Below, in pieces: positions 34,088 to 43,076 of a stretch of DNA of 64,000 nucleotides. The number at the start of each line of letters is the position of its first letter. Positions within the stretch are counted from its first letter, which is position 1. The stretch is from Nodosilinea sp. PGN35 (GTDB taxonomy: Bacteria > Cyanobacteriota > Cyanobacteriia > Phormidesmidales > Phormidesmidaceae). The notes under the pieces were generated by a model, which did not search any database, was not told the DNA's origin, and saw only the letters and a program-made list of their open reading frames with translations. The stretch spans positions 1 through 64,000 of the forward strand of contig NZ_JAQKQJ010000020.1 of the NCBI RefSeq assembly GCF_029109325.1, read 5' to 3'. A program made the translations under genes and the position numbers.

Positions 34088-35843
34088 TCTGCTGCACCCA
34101 CAGCTCCACGCCCTCGGCTAGAGTTTCTGCTAGTCGCGCTTGCTCTTGAGGATCCATAATCCACTCAAATTCGTTGGGGTTGATCATAAAGCCCAGTTCG
34201 AGCAGCACGGAGGGGGCGACGTGGGGGCGGGTGAGGGCGAGGTTGTTCCAGAAGACGCCGTAGGAGGGGCGATCGAGTTCGGCGACCAGATAGTCATGGA
34301 GGAACTGGGCCAGGCTGTGGGCCTGGGGGTGAAACCAGAAGGCACCGATACCGGCGGTATTTTCGGCATCACCGGCATCGGGCAGGGCGTTGTAGTGAAT
34401 GCTGAGGGCCAGGGTGGGTTCAACATCGGCGATCTGGGCGGGGCGATCGTTGACGGCGACAAAGCTGTCGTCGGTGCGGGTCATGATCACGCGGGCACCC
34501 CGAGCTTCCAGGGCCGCTTGCAGCAGTAGAGAAACGTCGAGGTTTGGAGCTTTCTCAGGAGTGCCGTCGGGGCCAAGGGCTCCGAGTTCTTCGCCGCCGT
34601 GGCCAGGGTCTACCAGAATGGTGGTGCCCGCCAGGGGGCGCGCAGCTTGACGGCTGGGGGGGTGCTTGAGGGATAGCACCAGGGTGGTGCCTTCGTAGCG
34701 CAGCTTGTAGCCCCACTGCTGATCGGGTTTGAAATGGATGCGGTACTCTGCCTGGTCGGGTAGCACGGGGTTCCAGTCTAGGCGCTCGACCAGGCCGTCG
34801 TCGGTGACGTAGATGGTGTCGGTCTGGGGCACGGTGTTGTGCAGGGTGAGGGTGAAGCTGTTGGTGCCCTGCTCAACGCTGACGGGGACGGGAACTTGCA
34901 GGGGAAAGAGAATTTCTGTCCAGCCGGGCACCTGGCGGGAGGTGATGCCGCGAATCAGCGATCGCGGCAGCCCAAAACCCGTTATCGACTGAGTTTCAGC
35001 CGCCCTGATCCAGCCGCCGTAGTCGAGGCGCAGCCAGTCGCCTTCGTAGCCGGTAATTCTGGCGCGGGTGCCCTGGGGCAGGGGGGTGAGGCGCGAATAG
35101 TCGGTGCTGGGGCCGGTGCGGGCTACGCCAGCGGCGGCGGTCACTTCGACCACCTCAACCGCACCCAAAGGCCGGATGCTGACGGCCCCCGCCGCCTGGG
35201 CTGTGACCGTTGAGCCATGCTGGGAAAGGCTGTAGGTGGGCTGGCCCAAATCGGCGGGCTCTGCTGCCATAAAGCAGCCTTCGTAGCGGCTGGGGCCAGC
35301 GGCAGCGATGGGCTGGGCCTGGTCAGTCAGCACCGCTGAGTTGGGGGGCAGGTCGGCGCGATCGCCCTGGGGCAGCAGCCGGTAGCTCTGCCCCGCCAGC
35401 GATGCGGTGACGCTGGCGTTGGCAGGGGCGATCGCCCCCAGGCAGATCCAGTCTCCTGGCTGCCGAGCCATATCGGCGGCGGGAACCAGGGAGCCCTCGG
35501 CAAAGCCCAGCGTCGTCGGTAGGGTTGGCCCCGCTGGCACTCGCGTCACGGTGATAGTTAGGGTTTGGTCGCCCTGGGTAAGGGTAAAGGTGTTGGCACC
35601 CATGCTGAGCGGGAGGGAGGGGGCAAAATGCCCGGACTCACTGCGCTCTGCGATCGGTTCACCATTGAGCAATACTGGCTGGTCAGGCGCTCCTGTACCG
35701 ATGAAAAAGATCTGTGCTGCCGTGGTCTGGTGGTCGTTGGGGGGATAGACTACCTGAAGTGACGGCTGAGCCCTGGCCACGGTAGACATGGTGACTGTGC
35801 TGAGTCCGGCGAGGGCCGCCATGCCCCATACCCACTGCGTCAT
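34071..35843 (-). CDS. amiC: N-acetylmuramoyl-L-alanine amidase (AmiC type) with SH3b domain
   Basis: A 590-residue exported enzyme that cleaves the bond between MurNAc and the stem peptide during cell separation and, in filaments, septal pore formation. It has an N-terminal signal peptide (GLSTVTMSTVARAQ), a beta-rich region, an SH3b domain (about residues 235-290, VARTGPSTDYSRLTPLPQG), an AMIN-like strand region, then Amidase_3: zinc His and Glu in DPGHGG and TPEKAPNLD, a second His in LSIHYNA, and the catalytic Glu in LLELGFM. All are intact. It lies downstream of two LCP genes on the same strand, 68 bp away, forming a cell-wall cluster. Confidence 0.93.
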   Translation of the reverse strand: MTQWVWGMAALAGLSTVTMSTVARAQPSLQVVYPPNDHQTTAAQIFFIGTGAPDQPVLLNGEPIAERSESGHFAPSLPLSMGANTFTLTQGDQTLTITVTRVPAGPTLPTTLGFAEGSLVPAADMARQPGDWICLGAIAPANASVTASLAGQSYRLLPQGDRADLPPNSAVLTDQAQPIAAAGPSRYEGCFMAAEPADLGQPTYSLSQHGSTVTAQAAGAVSIRPLGAVEVVEVTAAAGVARTGPSTDYSRLTPLPQGTRARITGYEGDWLRLDYGGWIRAAETQSITGFGLPRSLIRGITSRQVPGWTEILFPLQVPVPVSVEQGTNSFTLTLHNTVPQTDTIYVTDDGLVERLDWNPVLPDQAEYRIHFKPDQQWGYKLRYEGTTLVLSLKHPPSRQAARPLAGTTILVDPGHGGEELGALGPDGTPEKAPNLDVSLLLQAALEARGARVIMTRTDDSFVAVNDRPAQIADVEPTLALSIHYNALPDAGDAENTAGIGAFWFHPQAHSLAQFLHDYLVAELDRPSYGVFWNNLALTRPHVAPSVLLELGFMINPNEFEWIMDPQEQARLAETLAEGVELWVQQTGGGE

Positions 35844-35911
35844 AGAGGTTCATCCGATGCGATCGCTACCTCGCCAGTCTAACCCGGTAGCGTTCTTCCA
35901 CCCCAGGTCGT

Positions 35912-37303
35912 CTAGAGCGACTCCCCCAGGCCCTGAACCCAGTCTTGCCCCAGCTGAATGGTGACGTCGGAGTTTAAGGCCCCAGTGCTTTCGACCCGCA
36001 CTTCGCCCATCCCCAAAAACCGATGCACCAGTTCGGCGGTGGCCCCATCGCCCCGCTGAGCCACAATTCGGCTGATCGGCAGAGGTTCGTTCAGCGTTCT
36101 ATCGATGCGGATGTCAGAGTAGCCGCTGTCGCGCAGCATCTGAGTGAGAGCTTCTACTGCCACCACATCCCCCGTGCTGTCTTGAATAGCAATGCGTACG
36201 CGGCTGGGGCTGAGGGAGGTGGCTACCCGCTGGGTGCCAAAGCCAAAATATTGATCGACCAGGCTGTCAATTTCGCTAGAGTCGGGCAGCCAGTAGCTCA
36301 GGGCAAAGTCTTGGGCACTGCTAAATCTGCCCGGCAGCATCAGCATCTGCACGTTGGAGCGGTTGATTTGCGCCCCGTAGCTCACCAGGGCCAGCAGTTC
36401 TTCCACCGTCAGGTTGGTGTCTACGTTGGTTTGAATCACCGACAAAATACTCGGTAACCGAGCAATCGTAGCCGGGTTGAGCGCCTGCTCGACCAGGGCC
36501 CGCATGAACATCTGCTGACGCTGCACTCGGCCAATGTCTCCGTGGGCATCGTAGCGAAAGCGCAAAAACTGGAGCGCCTTGTTGCCATCCAGGGTTTGCT
36601 CCCCTGCCTTGAGGTTGATGTAGAGGTGCTGGCTGTCGTCCTGATAGCGCATGTCAATGGGGACGTTGACCTTGACCCCGCCCAGGGCATCGATCAGCTT
36701 TTCGACCCCCTGCACGTTGATGCGAACGTAGCGGTCAATGGCCACACCCCCCAGCAGGTCGCTGACCGACTCGGCTGCCAGGGCCGGGCCACCGTAGATA
36801 TTGGCTTCGTTGAGCTTGGTCAGGCTGCCTCGAACGCGGGTGCGGGTGTCGCGGGGCAGCGACAGCACCACCAGCTGCTCAGTTTGCGGGTTAAAGCGCA
36901 GCAGCAGCATCGAGTCTGACCGTCCCTCAAAGGAATCGACCAGGGCGTGGTGCCTCAACCCCTGTAGCTCGGGCGGCACCTCTCGAACGTCAGAGGTGAG
37001 CACTTTAATCCCCAGCACCAGAATGTTGACCGGGCGGGTGAGACGCGGCAGGCGTAGGTTGCCCGACGATGAAATCGGCGTTTCTTGGCTAAAGACGTCG
37101 GCCTCGTCAGCGCTGAGCTGCTGCTGCTGAAGGGGTGTCGTCGACAGCGAAAGGGCCAACATGCCTCCGGCCACTCCAGACACCGCCGCCACCCCGACCA
37201 GGGAAATACCTAAGCCCAGCAGTCGAGACAGGCGGCGCTGCCGGTGGTGCGAGCGGCCCTGGGGCGATCGAGTTGGGGGCGGTGGCGTAGGGCGATGAGA
37301 CAC
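35912..37303 (-). CDS. LytR-CpsA-Psr (LCP) family glycopolymer ligase, copy 2
   Basis: About 463 residues. A basic N-terminus, one membrane segment (LLGLGISLVGVAAVSGVAGG), the LCP domain with SDSMLLLRFNPQ, VVLSLPRDTRTRV and LNEANIYGGP, and a C-terminal LytR_C domain. LCP enzymes transfer undecaprenyl-linked glycopolymers onto peptidoglycan. The GTG at 37303 matches the start of the paralogue; a TTG at 37309 is also in frame. It is a tandem duplicate of the upstream gene (49 bp apart), strongly conserved in LCP and C-terminal parts but not at the N-terminus. Confidence 0.9.
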   Translation of the reverse strand: MSHRPTPPPPTRSPQGRSHHRQRRLSRLLGLGISLVGVAAVSGVAGGMLALSLSTTPLQQQQLSADEADVFSQETPISSSGNLRLPRLTRPVNILVLGIKVLTSDVREVPPELQGLRHHALVDSFEGRSDSMLLLRFNPQTEQLVVLSLPRDTRTRVRGSLTKLNEANIYGGPALAAESVSDLLGGVAIDRYVRINVQGVEKLIDALGGVKVNVPIDMRYQDDSQHLYINLKAGEQTLDGNKALQFLRFRYDAHGDIGRVQRQQMFMRALVEQALNPATIARLPSILSVIQTNVDTNLTVEELLALVSYGAQINRSNVQMLMLPGRFSSAQDFALSYWLPDSSEIDSLVDQYFGFGTQRVATSLSPSRVRIAIQDSTGDVVAVEALTQMLRDSGYSDIRIDRTLNEPLPISRIVAQRGDGATAELVHRFLGMGEVRVESTGALNSDVTIQLGQDWVQGLGESL

Positions 37304-37351
37304 TGGCAATTCTAGGCATCGGTACAGACAAACGGGGGAACAGCCTTTGGG

Positions 37352-38755
37352 CTAGAGCGACTCGCCCAGGCCCTGGTTCCAGTCTTGACCCAGCTGAATG
37401 GTGATGTCGGAGTTGAGAGCGCCGGTGCTCTCAACTCGCACTTCGCCAATGCCTAAAAAGCGATGCACCATTTCGGCGGTCGCCCCGTCGCCCCGCTGGG
37501 CCACAATCCGGCTGATAGGCAGGGGGTCATGGAGCGTTCTGTCAACAAAGACATTGGAGTAGCCGCTTTCGCGCAGAGCTTTGGTTAGCGCCTGAACCGC
37601 CACCGGGTCATTGGTGCTGTCTTGAATAGCCACCCGCACTCGGCTGGGGTCGCTGGTGTTGGCCACCCGCTGGGTGCCAAAGCCAAAGTATTGATCAACC
37701 ATGCCGTCAATGTCGTTGTAGCTGGGCAACCAGTAGCTGGCCACATAGTCCTGGGGCCGACTAAAGGTGCCAGGCAGCATCAGCATCTGCACGTTGGAGC
37801 GGTTGATCTGCGCTCCGTAGCCCACCAGCGCCAGCAGTTCTTCCACCGAGAGGTTGGTGTCTACGTTCTCCTGAATTACGGACAAAATTTTGGGCAGCCG
37901 GGTAATGGTAGCCGGGTTCAGAGTCTGCTCGGCCAGGGCGCGCATAAACATCTGCTGGCGCTGAATCCGGCCAATGTCGCCCTGAGCATCGTAGCGGAAG
38001 CGCAAAAACTGGAGCGCCTGGTTGCCGTTGAGGCTTTGTTCGCCCGCCTTGAGGTTGATGTAGAGGTGCTGGCTATCGTCTTGATACTTCATATCTGTCG
38101 GCACGTTGACCGTGACGCCGCCCAGGGCATCGATCAGCTTTTCGACCCCCTGCACATTGATGCGCACGTAGCGGTCAACGGCCACCCCCCCCAACAGATC
38201 GCTCACCGACTCTGCCGCCAGGGCGGGGCCGCCGTCGCGGTTGGCCTCGTTGAGTTTGGTCAGCCGACCGCGCACGTAGGTGCGGGTGTCGCGGGGCAGC
38301 GACAGCACTACCATCTGCTCAGTCTGGGGGTTAAACCGCAGCAGCAGCATCGAGTCTGAGAGGCCATCAAAGGAGTTGACCAGGGCGTGATAACCCAGGT
38401 TTTGCAGCTCTGGGGGCACATCCTGGACGTCAGTGGTCAGCACCTTCACGCCCAAAACCAAAATGTTGACCGGGCGGGTGAGGCGGGGCAGCCGCAGATT
38501 GCCACTCGATGCAATGGCGGTATCCTGGTTAAACACTCCAGATTCTTCAGTGCTTAGCGGCTGCTGCATGAGCGGTGAGGCCGATAGCGAAACGGCCAGC
38601 AGCGCCCCGGCCACCCCAGATACCCCCGCTACCGTGGCTAAAGCAAGGCCCACAGCCAGCATGCGAGAGATGCGCCGCCGCTTTTGCATCGGCATTTTTT
38701 GAGGATGCCCCTGGGGTGAACGAGGGTTGGAATGTTGGGGATGACGTTGAGACAC
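37352..38755 (-). CDS. LytR-CpsA-Psr (LCP) family glycopolymer ligase, copy 1
   Basis: A 467-residue paralogue of the next gene with the same layout: basic N-terminus rich in His/Pro/Arg, a membrane segment near residues 30-55, LCP domain (SDSMLLLRFNPQTEQMVVLS, SLPRDTRTYVRG) and LytR_C domain ending LGQDWNQGLGESL. The pyrophosphate-binding arginines are present. It starts at GTG with GAGG upstream. The two LCP genes and amiC probably form one operon that builds and remodels the wall and its attached polymers. Confidence 0.92.
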   Translation of the reverse strand: MSQRHPQHSNPRSPQGHPQKMPMQKRRRISRMLAVGLALATVAGVSGVAGALLAVSLSASPLMQQPLSTEESGVFNQDTAIASSGNLRLPRLTRPVNILVLGVKVLTTDVQDVPPELQNLGYHALVNSFDGLSDSMLLLRFNPQTEQMVVLSLPRDTRTYVRGRLTKLNEANRDGGPALAAESVSDLLGGVAVDRYVRINVQGVEKLIDALGGVTVNVPTDMKYQDDSQHLYINLKAGEQSLNGNQALQFLRFRYDAQGDIGRIQRQQMFMRALAEQTLNPATITRLPKILSVIQENVDTNLSVEELLALVGYGAQINRSNVQMLMLPGTFSRPQDYVASYWLPSYNDIDGMVDQYFGFGTQRVANTSDPSRVRVAIQDSTNDPVAVQALTKALRESGYSNVFVDRTLHDPLPISRIVAQRGDGATAEMVHRFLGIGEVRVESTGALNSDITIQLGQDWNQGLGESL

Positions 38756-38931
38756 CAGGGACCTCAGGGCAATGGCAAGAGACAGTGAAATATAGTAGAT
38801 TGCAATCTTGCAGTGGGAACAGCCTGCAAAATTTTAGCTGCATGTTAGCAGCAATTCAGACAGCCGACCCACGCAATGTTGGCCAGGACTGAGAAATTAG
38901 CTGAAATTCCTCGAGTTACGGAGCGATCGCC

Positions 38932-39291
38932 CTAGGGCAGCCGCTTGCTCAGGGGGCTGAAACCTGGCACATTGATCGACTTACCCTGCAAAAGTCGCAC
39001 CATGAGCACCAGGTTGGTGAGGGTATAACCCGTTGTTACCAATGTATTCGTAATCAGGAGTCGTAGGGATAGGCCTGGAGATAGATAGCTGCCAGCGCTC
39101 AGTAGACCGTAGGTTATAACCCAGGCCAGCGCCAGGGTAACCACCAGCCGACTGACCGCCAACTCCTGGCGACTGCCCTGCCGGTGCCAAAGACTGAAAA
39201 GGGCGGGCACCACCCCAAAGACGGGCACCAGGTAGATGGTCAACTTTAATCGCTCAAGGGTTTCGCCCGAGGCAGGACTGGCTGGCTTCAT
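38932..39291 (-). CDS. Small three-helix membrane protein, unknown function
   Basis: A 119-residue protein with hydrophobic segments at about 17-33, 48-67 and 77-100 and a polar C-terminus (GFSPLSKRLP). Not recognised as a named family. It lies upstream of the LCP pair on the same strand, 176 bp from the first LCP gene, so it may be linked to wall synthesis; that is inference. ATG start and hydropathy pattern support it as real. Confidence 0.75.
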   Translation of the reverse strand: MKPASPASGETLERLKLTIYLVPVFGVVPALFSLWHRQGSRQELAVSRLVVTLALAWVITYGLLSAGSYLSPGLSLRLLITNTLVTTGYTLTNLVLMVRLLQGKSINVPGFSPLSKRLP

Positions 39292-39336
39292 AGGTCTTGC
39301 TTCATAGATGTAGTCAGACTTCTATTGTAGGAATTG

Positions 39337-39374
39337 AACCGCAGGGATTGAACCGCCGCTCAATCCCTGCGGTT
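39337..39374 (-). terminator. Perfect 15-bp hairpin downstream of coaBC
   Basis: AACCGCAGGGATTGA at 39337-39351 and its exact complement at 39360-39374 across an 8-nt loop. ATTGAACCGC is also repeated directly on the left side. No T tail is present. It lies 150 bp past the coaBC stop and upstream of the small membrane-protein gene. Confidence 0.6.
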
Positions 39375-39524
39375 TAAAACGGTTAGTGCAGAGGGCGCTT
39401 GGGTTAGGCCATACCTGATGGGGAGGGCACTGCATGGCACAATGCCCCTACCAGAGGCTCTCGCCTGGCAGAGTATCCTGACTAAACCGACTGCGGCAGT
39501 AGAACAAGGTTGCCCAAAAGTTCC

Positions 39525-40763
39525 CTAAAATCCAGCCCTGAGCAGTGCATCCCAGACCTGGTGGGCCATATTGAGCTTAGGGCAGGGAGCAATGGTGAGT
39601 TGTTCGCCCGCTTTAGTGAGCAGGACGGCCTGGTTGCGATCGCCCCCAAACCCGCTCCCTGCCACATCGATCGGGTTCGCCACAATGGCGTCCAGCCCCT
39701 TGCGGCGCAGCTTATCCATTGCTGGCGCAACAATGTCGCCGGTCTGGGCCGCAAAGCCAATCAGCCGCTGATGGGGCTGCCGCCTCTGGGCCAGGTCGGC
39801 CACAATGTCTGGCACCGAGGCCAAGGCCAGCGCCTCCGGGAGATCGGCCTTGGCCAGTTTGCTGGCGGCTCGGGTGGTGGGTTTCACATCGGCCACCGCC
39901 GCCGCCATCACCACCCAGTCAGCCTGGGGGAGATGACTGAGCATGGCCCGGTGCATCTCCTCGGCGGTGGTAACGCCGTCGACCTGGATGCCCCCCAGGC
40001 GGGCCTTGAGGGAGGCATCCATCGGGCCGTGGACAAGGGTGACCACGGCACCGCGATGGAGCGCCGCCAGGGCCAGGGCCACTCCCATTTTGCCGCTGGC
40101 GGGATTGCCAATAAACCGCACCGGATCTAAAAACTCGCGGGTGCTGCCGGCGCTAATCAGCAGCCGTTTACCGCTCAGGTCACGCCGTCCGCCGCTGTGC
40201 AGCAGCGAGTAAATGTGGGGGAGAATATCTTCGGGTTCGGCCATACGCCCGGTGCCGATGCGATCGCAGGCCAGCACACCACTCCCCGGCGCGATCGCGT
40301 GGTAGCGAGCATCTTGCTGCACCTGCTGCCAGTTGCGCTGCACAGCAGGCTGCTGCCACATGTCGGTATTCATCGCCGGGGCCAGCAGCACCGGGCAGGT
40401 AGAGGCCAGCACGGTGTTAGTGAGCAGGTTGTCGGCCAGGCCGTGGGCCAGCTTGCCCAGCGTATTGGCGCTGAGGGGAGCAATCACCAGGAGCTCAGCC
40501 CATTCGCCCAGCTCAATGTGTAGGGGCCGACCCTGGGTAGCCTGCCAAAAGTTCTCGTCGGTGTAGGCAGGGTGGCGGGCCAGGGTGGCCACCGTCAGCG
40601 GCGGAATGAAGGCCTGCCCCTGCTGGGTCAGCACCACCCGCACCGCTAGACCGTCCTTGGCCAGCGACGAAATCACTGAACACACCTTATAGGCCGCAAT
40701 GCCGCCGCTAATGCCCACCAGCACCCGCCGGGGAGACCGTCCGGTTGTAGAACCACTCGCCAT
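39525..40763 (-). CDS. coaBC: Bifunctional phosphopantothenoylcysteine decarboxylase/synthetase
   Basis: A 412-residue two-domain enzyme of coenzyme A synthesis. The N-terminal CoaC flavoprotein domain has LVGISGGIAAYKVCSVI and the PAMNTDMW motif. The C-terminal CoaB domain has LISAGSTREFLDPVRFIGN, ASGKMG, and AAAVADVKP. The open frame extends to 40856, but the ATG at 40763 (MASGS) gives the normal N-terminus. Both catalytic halves look intact. Confidence 0.95.
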   Translation of the reverse strand: MASGSTTGRSPRRVLVGISGGIAAYKVCSVISSLAKDGLAVRVVLTQQGQAFIPPLTVATLARHPAYTDENFWQATQGRPLHIELGEWAELLVIAPLSANTLGKLAHGLADNLLTNTVLASTCPVLLAPAMNTDMWQQPAVQRNWQQVQQDARYHAIAPGSGVLACDRIGTGRMAEPEDILPHIYSLLHSGGRRDLSGKRLLISAGSTREFLDPVRFIGNPASGKMGVALALAALHRGAVVTLVHGPMDASLKARLGGIQVDGVTTAEEMHRAMLSHLPQADWVVMAAAVADVKPTTRAASKLAKADLPEALALASVPDIVADLAQRRQPHQRLIGFAAQTGDIVAPAMDKLRRKGLDAIVANPIDVAGSGFGGDRNQAVLLTKAGEQLTIAPCPKLNMAHQVWDALLRAGF

Positions 40764-40842
40764 GCCCAACCCGTAGCCGAAACCTCGATTTCTCGATTTT
40801 GAGTGTGCGCCTGCTTGAGCGTGCGCCTGTAGGTGCCTATAG

Positions 40843-40869
40843 GTAGGGGCAAACACCGTTTGCCCCTAC
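40843..40869. repeat. GTAGGGGCAAAC palindromic intergenic repeat
   Basis: A perfect 12-bp inverted repeat (GTAGGGGCAAAC / GTTTGCCCCTAC) with a 3-nt loop between the DUF2555 gene and coaBC. This type of short palindrome is common between cyanobacterial genes. A decayed relative (GGAGGGCACTGCATGGCACA followed by ATGCCCCTACC) is near 39421-39452. Confidence 0.8.
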
Positions 40870-40908
40870 GACTCGGGGGTATTTCAGCCGGATTTGGCCG
40901 CCAGCGGC

Positions 40909-41121
40909 CTAGGACTCATCGTAGGGTTCGAGGTCGAGCAGATAGACGTAGGACTCCACTAGCTCGGGACGCTGAAAGGCGATCGCCCGCAGCAAGTGCC
41001 AATCTTGCAGGCCATCAAAGGCCGTATCGTAGGAGTCGGTTTCAAGGCGACGGGCCAGCTCAGCCACCGTATCCGGTGTCATATCCGAGACGGCCTGCTG
41101 CGAAACATGTAGGCTCAGCAT
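40909..41121 (-). CDS. DUF2555 family protein
   Basis: A 70-residue cyanobacterial conserved protein. The core ELARRLETDSYDTAFDGLQD and WHLLRAIAFQRPELVESYVY with an acidic tail (LLDLEPYDES) identifies it. Function unknown. The ATG at 41121 follows a GGGGGAAAAGACT ribosome site; the frame is open 48 bp further upstream. It may be cotranscribed with coaBC, though a palindrome lies between. Confidence 0.85.
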   Translation of the reverse strand: MLSLHVSQQAVSDMTPDTVAELARRLETDSYDTAFDGLQDWHLLRAIAFQRPELVESYVYLLDLEPYDES

Positions 41122-41192
41122 AGTCTTTTCCCCCTTGGTGACAGTTGCCTTAGAGCTGCACGGCCACAACCCCAGTTCAATTCACTCTCCCT

Positions 41193-41879
41193 TCATCCTA
41201 AAGGGTTGGTCAGGGTATTCCCCCCGGCCTGCCTCAAATCTTCGCAAAACCCGGCGATTAGCCCCATTACCTGGGGTGGAATTTCATGGCCCATGGCCAT
41301 TTCTTGCCAGGTGACCGGCTGGCCAAGGGCGATCAGGTCGGCGCTGGCCTGCTGAGCCCTGGCTATGGGCACCACCGGGTCAAAGGTTCCGTGCACCATC
41401 ATCACCGGGCGGGGGCTCACCGGCATCTGAGCAGCGCTGTGAAGATAGCCGCTGAGAATAATCTGCCCGGCCAAGGGCAGCTGTAATCCCACATCTAGAG
41501 CCATCGCCCCCCCCTGGGAGAACCCGGCTAGAATGGTGCGCTCTGGGGGAACTAGAGTTGTCTGAGGCAGGTTCAACAGCCAGGCCTTCAGCCGCTCGCG
41601 GCTGGTTTGCAGATCGGCCTGGGCCGCAAAATCGTGGGAACCGCGAAAGTCGTACCCGCTGGGAAAGCTGTACCACATGCGCCCCCCCGGCACCTGAGGA
41701 TGCGGCCAGGGTGCGTCGGGAAAAACCATCGCAAAGTTAGCTATTTCTAAATAGGGGGCTAGCCCCACCAGATCGGCGGCGTTAGCCCCCCAGCCGTGGA
41801 GCGCCACCAGGCACCAGTCAGCGGTGCCGTCGGTGGGGCCGTAGGTGAGTGCTTGCAGGGGTGGATGGGTGGGGAGCAT
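41193..41879 (-). CDS. Phospholipase/carboxylesterase family serine hydrolase
   Basis: A 228-residue alpha/beta hydrolase of the acyl-protein-thioesterase/carboxylesterase family. Nucleophile Ser121 in AGFSQGG, Asp167 in HGTFDPVVP and His198 in MAMGHEIP make a complete triad; ALHGWGANA carries the oxyanion hole. Probable short-chain ester substrate, cytosolic. It follows trhO at 72 bp on the same strand. Confidence 0.9.
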   Translation of the reverse strand: MLPTHPPLQALTYGPTDGTADWCLVALHGWGANAADLVGLAPYLEIANFAMVFPDAPWPHPQVPGGRMWYSFPSGYDFRGSHDFAAQADLQTSRERLKAWLLNLPQTTLVPPERTILAGFSQGGAMALDVGLQLPLAGQIILSGYLHSAAQMPVSPRPVMMVHGTFDPVVPIARAQQASADLIALGQPVTWQEMAMGHEIPPQVMGLIAGFCEDLRQAGGNTLTNPLG

Positions 41880-41951
41880 GGGGGCGCGGTGGGGGATTTT
41901 GGCGTTTAGATTTTGGATTTTGGCAGGCTTTGGGCCAGCAGGCGCAGGGGG

Positions 41952-42818
41952 CTAGCGATGGTTTTGGCGGGCTTCTAGCCGCGATCGCTTCTCCGGCGTC
42001 AGCTCAGCATAGCAATGGGGGCAGGAAATGCCCGCCTCGTACTCAGGAGCGGCCTGGTCAGCCGGGCTGACGGGATGGCCGCAGCCCAGGCACAGGTTGT
42101 GGTCGGTAGGGTTGAGCTGATGGTCAAGGGCCACCCGTTCGTCAAACACAAAGCAGTCGCCCTGCCACAGGCTGGCGTCTGCGGGCACCGTTTTGAGGTA
42201 GTTGAGAATGCCGCCCTTGAGGTGGTAGACCTGCCCAAAGCCTTGCCCTAGAAGATAGGCAGTGGCCTTTTCGCAGCGAATACCGCCGGTACAAAACATC
42301 GCCACCTTGGGGTGCTTTGCCGGGTCGAGGTGGGCGTCTACATAGCCCGGCAGCTCCCTAAAAGATCGAGTTTGGGGATTCACAGCGCCCTTAAACGTGC
42401 CTAGCTCTACCTCAAAGCTGTTGCGGGCGTCGATCACCACCACCTCTGGATCGGCGATCACCTGGTTCCAGTCGTGGGGCTCTACGTAGGTACCGACCCG
42501 GTGGGCTGGGTTCACGTCGGGCCGCCCCAGGGTGACAATCTCCCGCTTGAGCTTGACTTTCATGCGCTCAAAGGGCGGTGCAGCGGTGGTGGCCTCCTGG
42601 TGGGGGAAGGGGCCGATCTCAGGGTGAGAGTGCAGCCCGGTGAGCAGGGCGTCAATGGCGGGGCGATCGCCCGCCACCGTCCCATTGAGCCCCTCGCTGG
42701 CCAGCAAAATCGTACCCCGCAGCCCCCAGCCCAGGCAGTTCTCTAAAAGTTCCACACGCAGTGCCTCCGGCTTGCTCAGCGGCACAAATTTGTAGAAAGT
42801 GGCGACGACCCAAACCAT
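41952..42818 (-). CDS. trhO: tRNA uridine(34) hydroxylase TrhO (rhodanese-like)
   Basis: A 288-residue rhodanese-type protein of the YceA/TrhO family that uses oxygen to hydroxylate wobble uridine 34 of certain tRNAs. The N-terminal acylphosphatase-like domain is followed by a rhodanese domain with VVVIDARNSFEVELGTFKGA and the active Cys176 in MFCTGGIRCEKA (Cys182 also conserved). The C-terminus has a CLGCGHPVS and CPHCYAE zinc-like Cys pair. Length is normal. Confidence 0.93.
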   Translation of the reverse strand: MVWVVATFYKFVPLSKPEALRVELLENCLGWGLRGTILLASEGLNGTVAGDRPAIDALLTGLHSHPEIGPFPHQEATTAAPPFERMKVKLKREIVTLGRPDVNPAHRVGTYVEPHDWNQVIADPEVVVIDARNSFEVELGTFKGAVNPQTRSFRELPGYVDAHLDPAKHPKVAMFCTGGIRCEKATAYLLGQGFGQVYHLKGGILNYLKTVPADASLWQGDCFVFDERVALDHQLNPTDHNLCLGCGHPVSPADQAAPEYEAGISCPHCYAELTPEKRSRLEARQNHR

Positions 42819-42896
42819 GACACCATCTCGATCGGCAAAGCTCTAATTATAGAGTGTGGGGTTGGTATGCCCCGGCCAGCATGGCGTACCAAAGCT

Positions 42897-43061
42897 GTAG
42901 GGTGGGTCATCGCCTTTGGCCCCAGTGCTGCACCGCAGCCAACTACCCTGCCCCACCGCTGACGAGACAGAAGAACCTCAATCTGGGTGGGCGGTGGGTT
43001 ACGGCGGGGCAACAAGTTAACAGCTGGTGGCTGAGAATGGTGGTCGCCTAAACCACCCTAC
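42897..43061. repeat. MITE-like element bounded by 9-bp inverted repeats
   Basis: GTAGGGTGG at 42897-42905 and CCACCCTAC at 43053-43061 bound 165 bp with no ORF and several GGTGGG/CCCACC internal motifs. It fills most of the gap between trhO and the histone-deacetylase-like gene. No flanking duplication is obvious. Confidence 0.5.
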
Positions 43062-43076
43062 GGGTGCCGACTTCAA

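Noticed and set aside
39296..39380. tRNA-like stem near 39337-39374
   Set aside because: It is a single simple 15-bp hairpin, with no acceptor, D or T arms.
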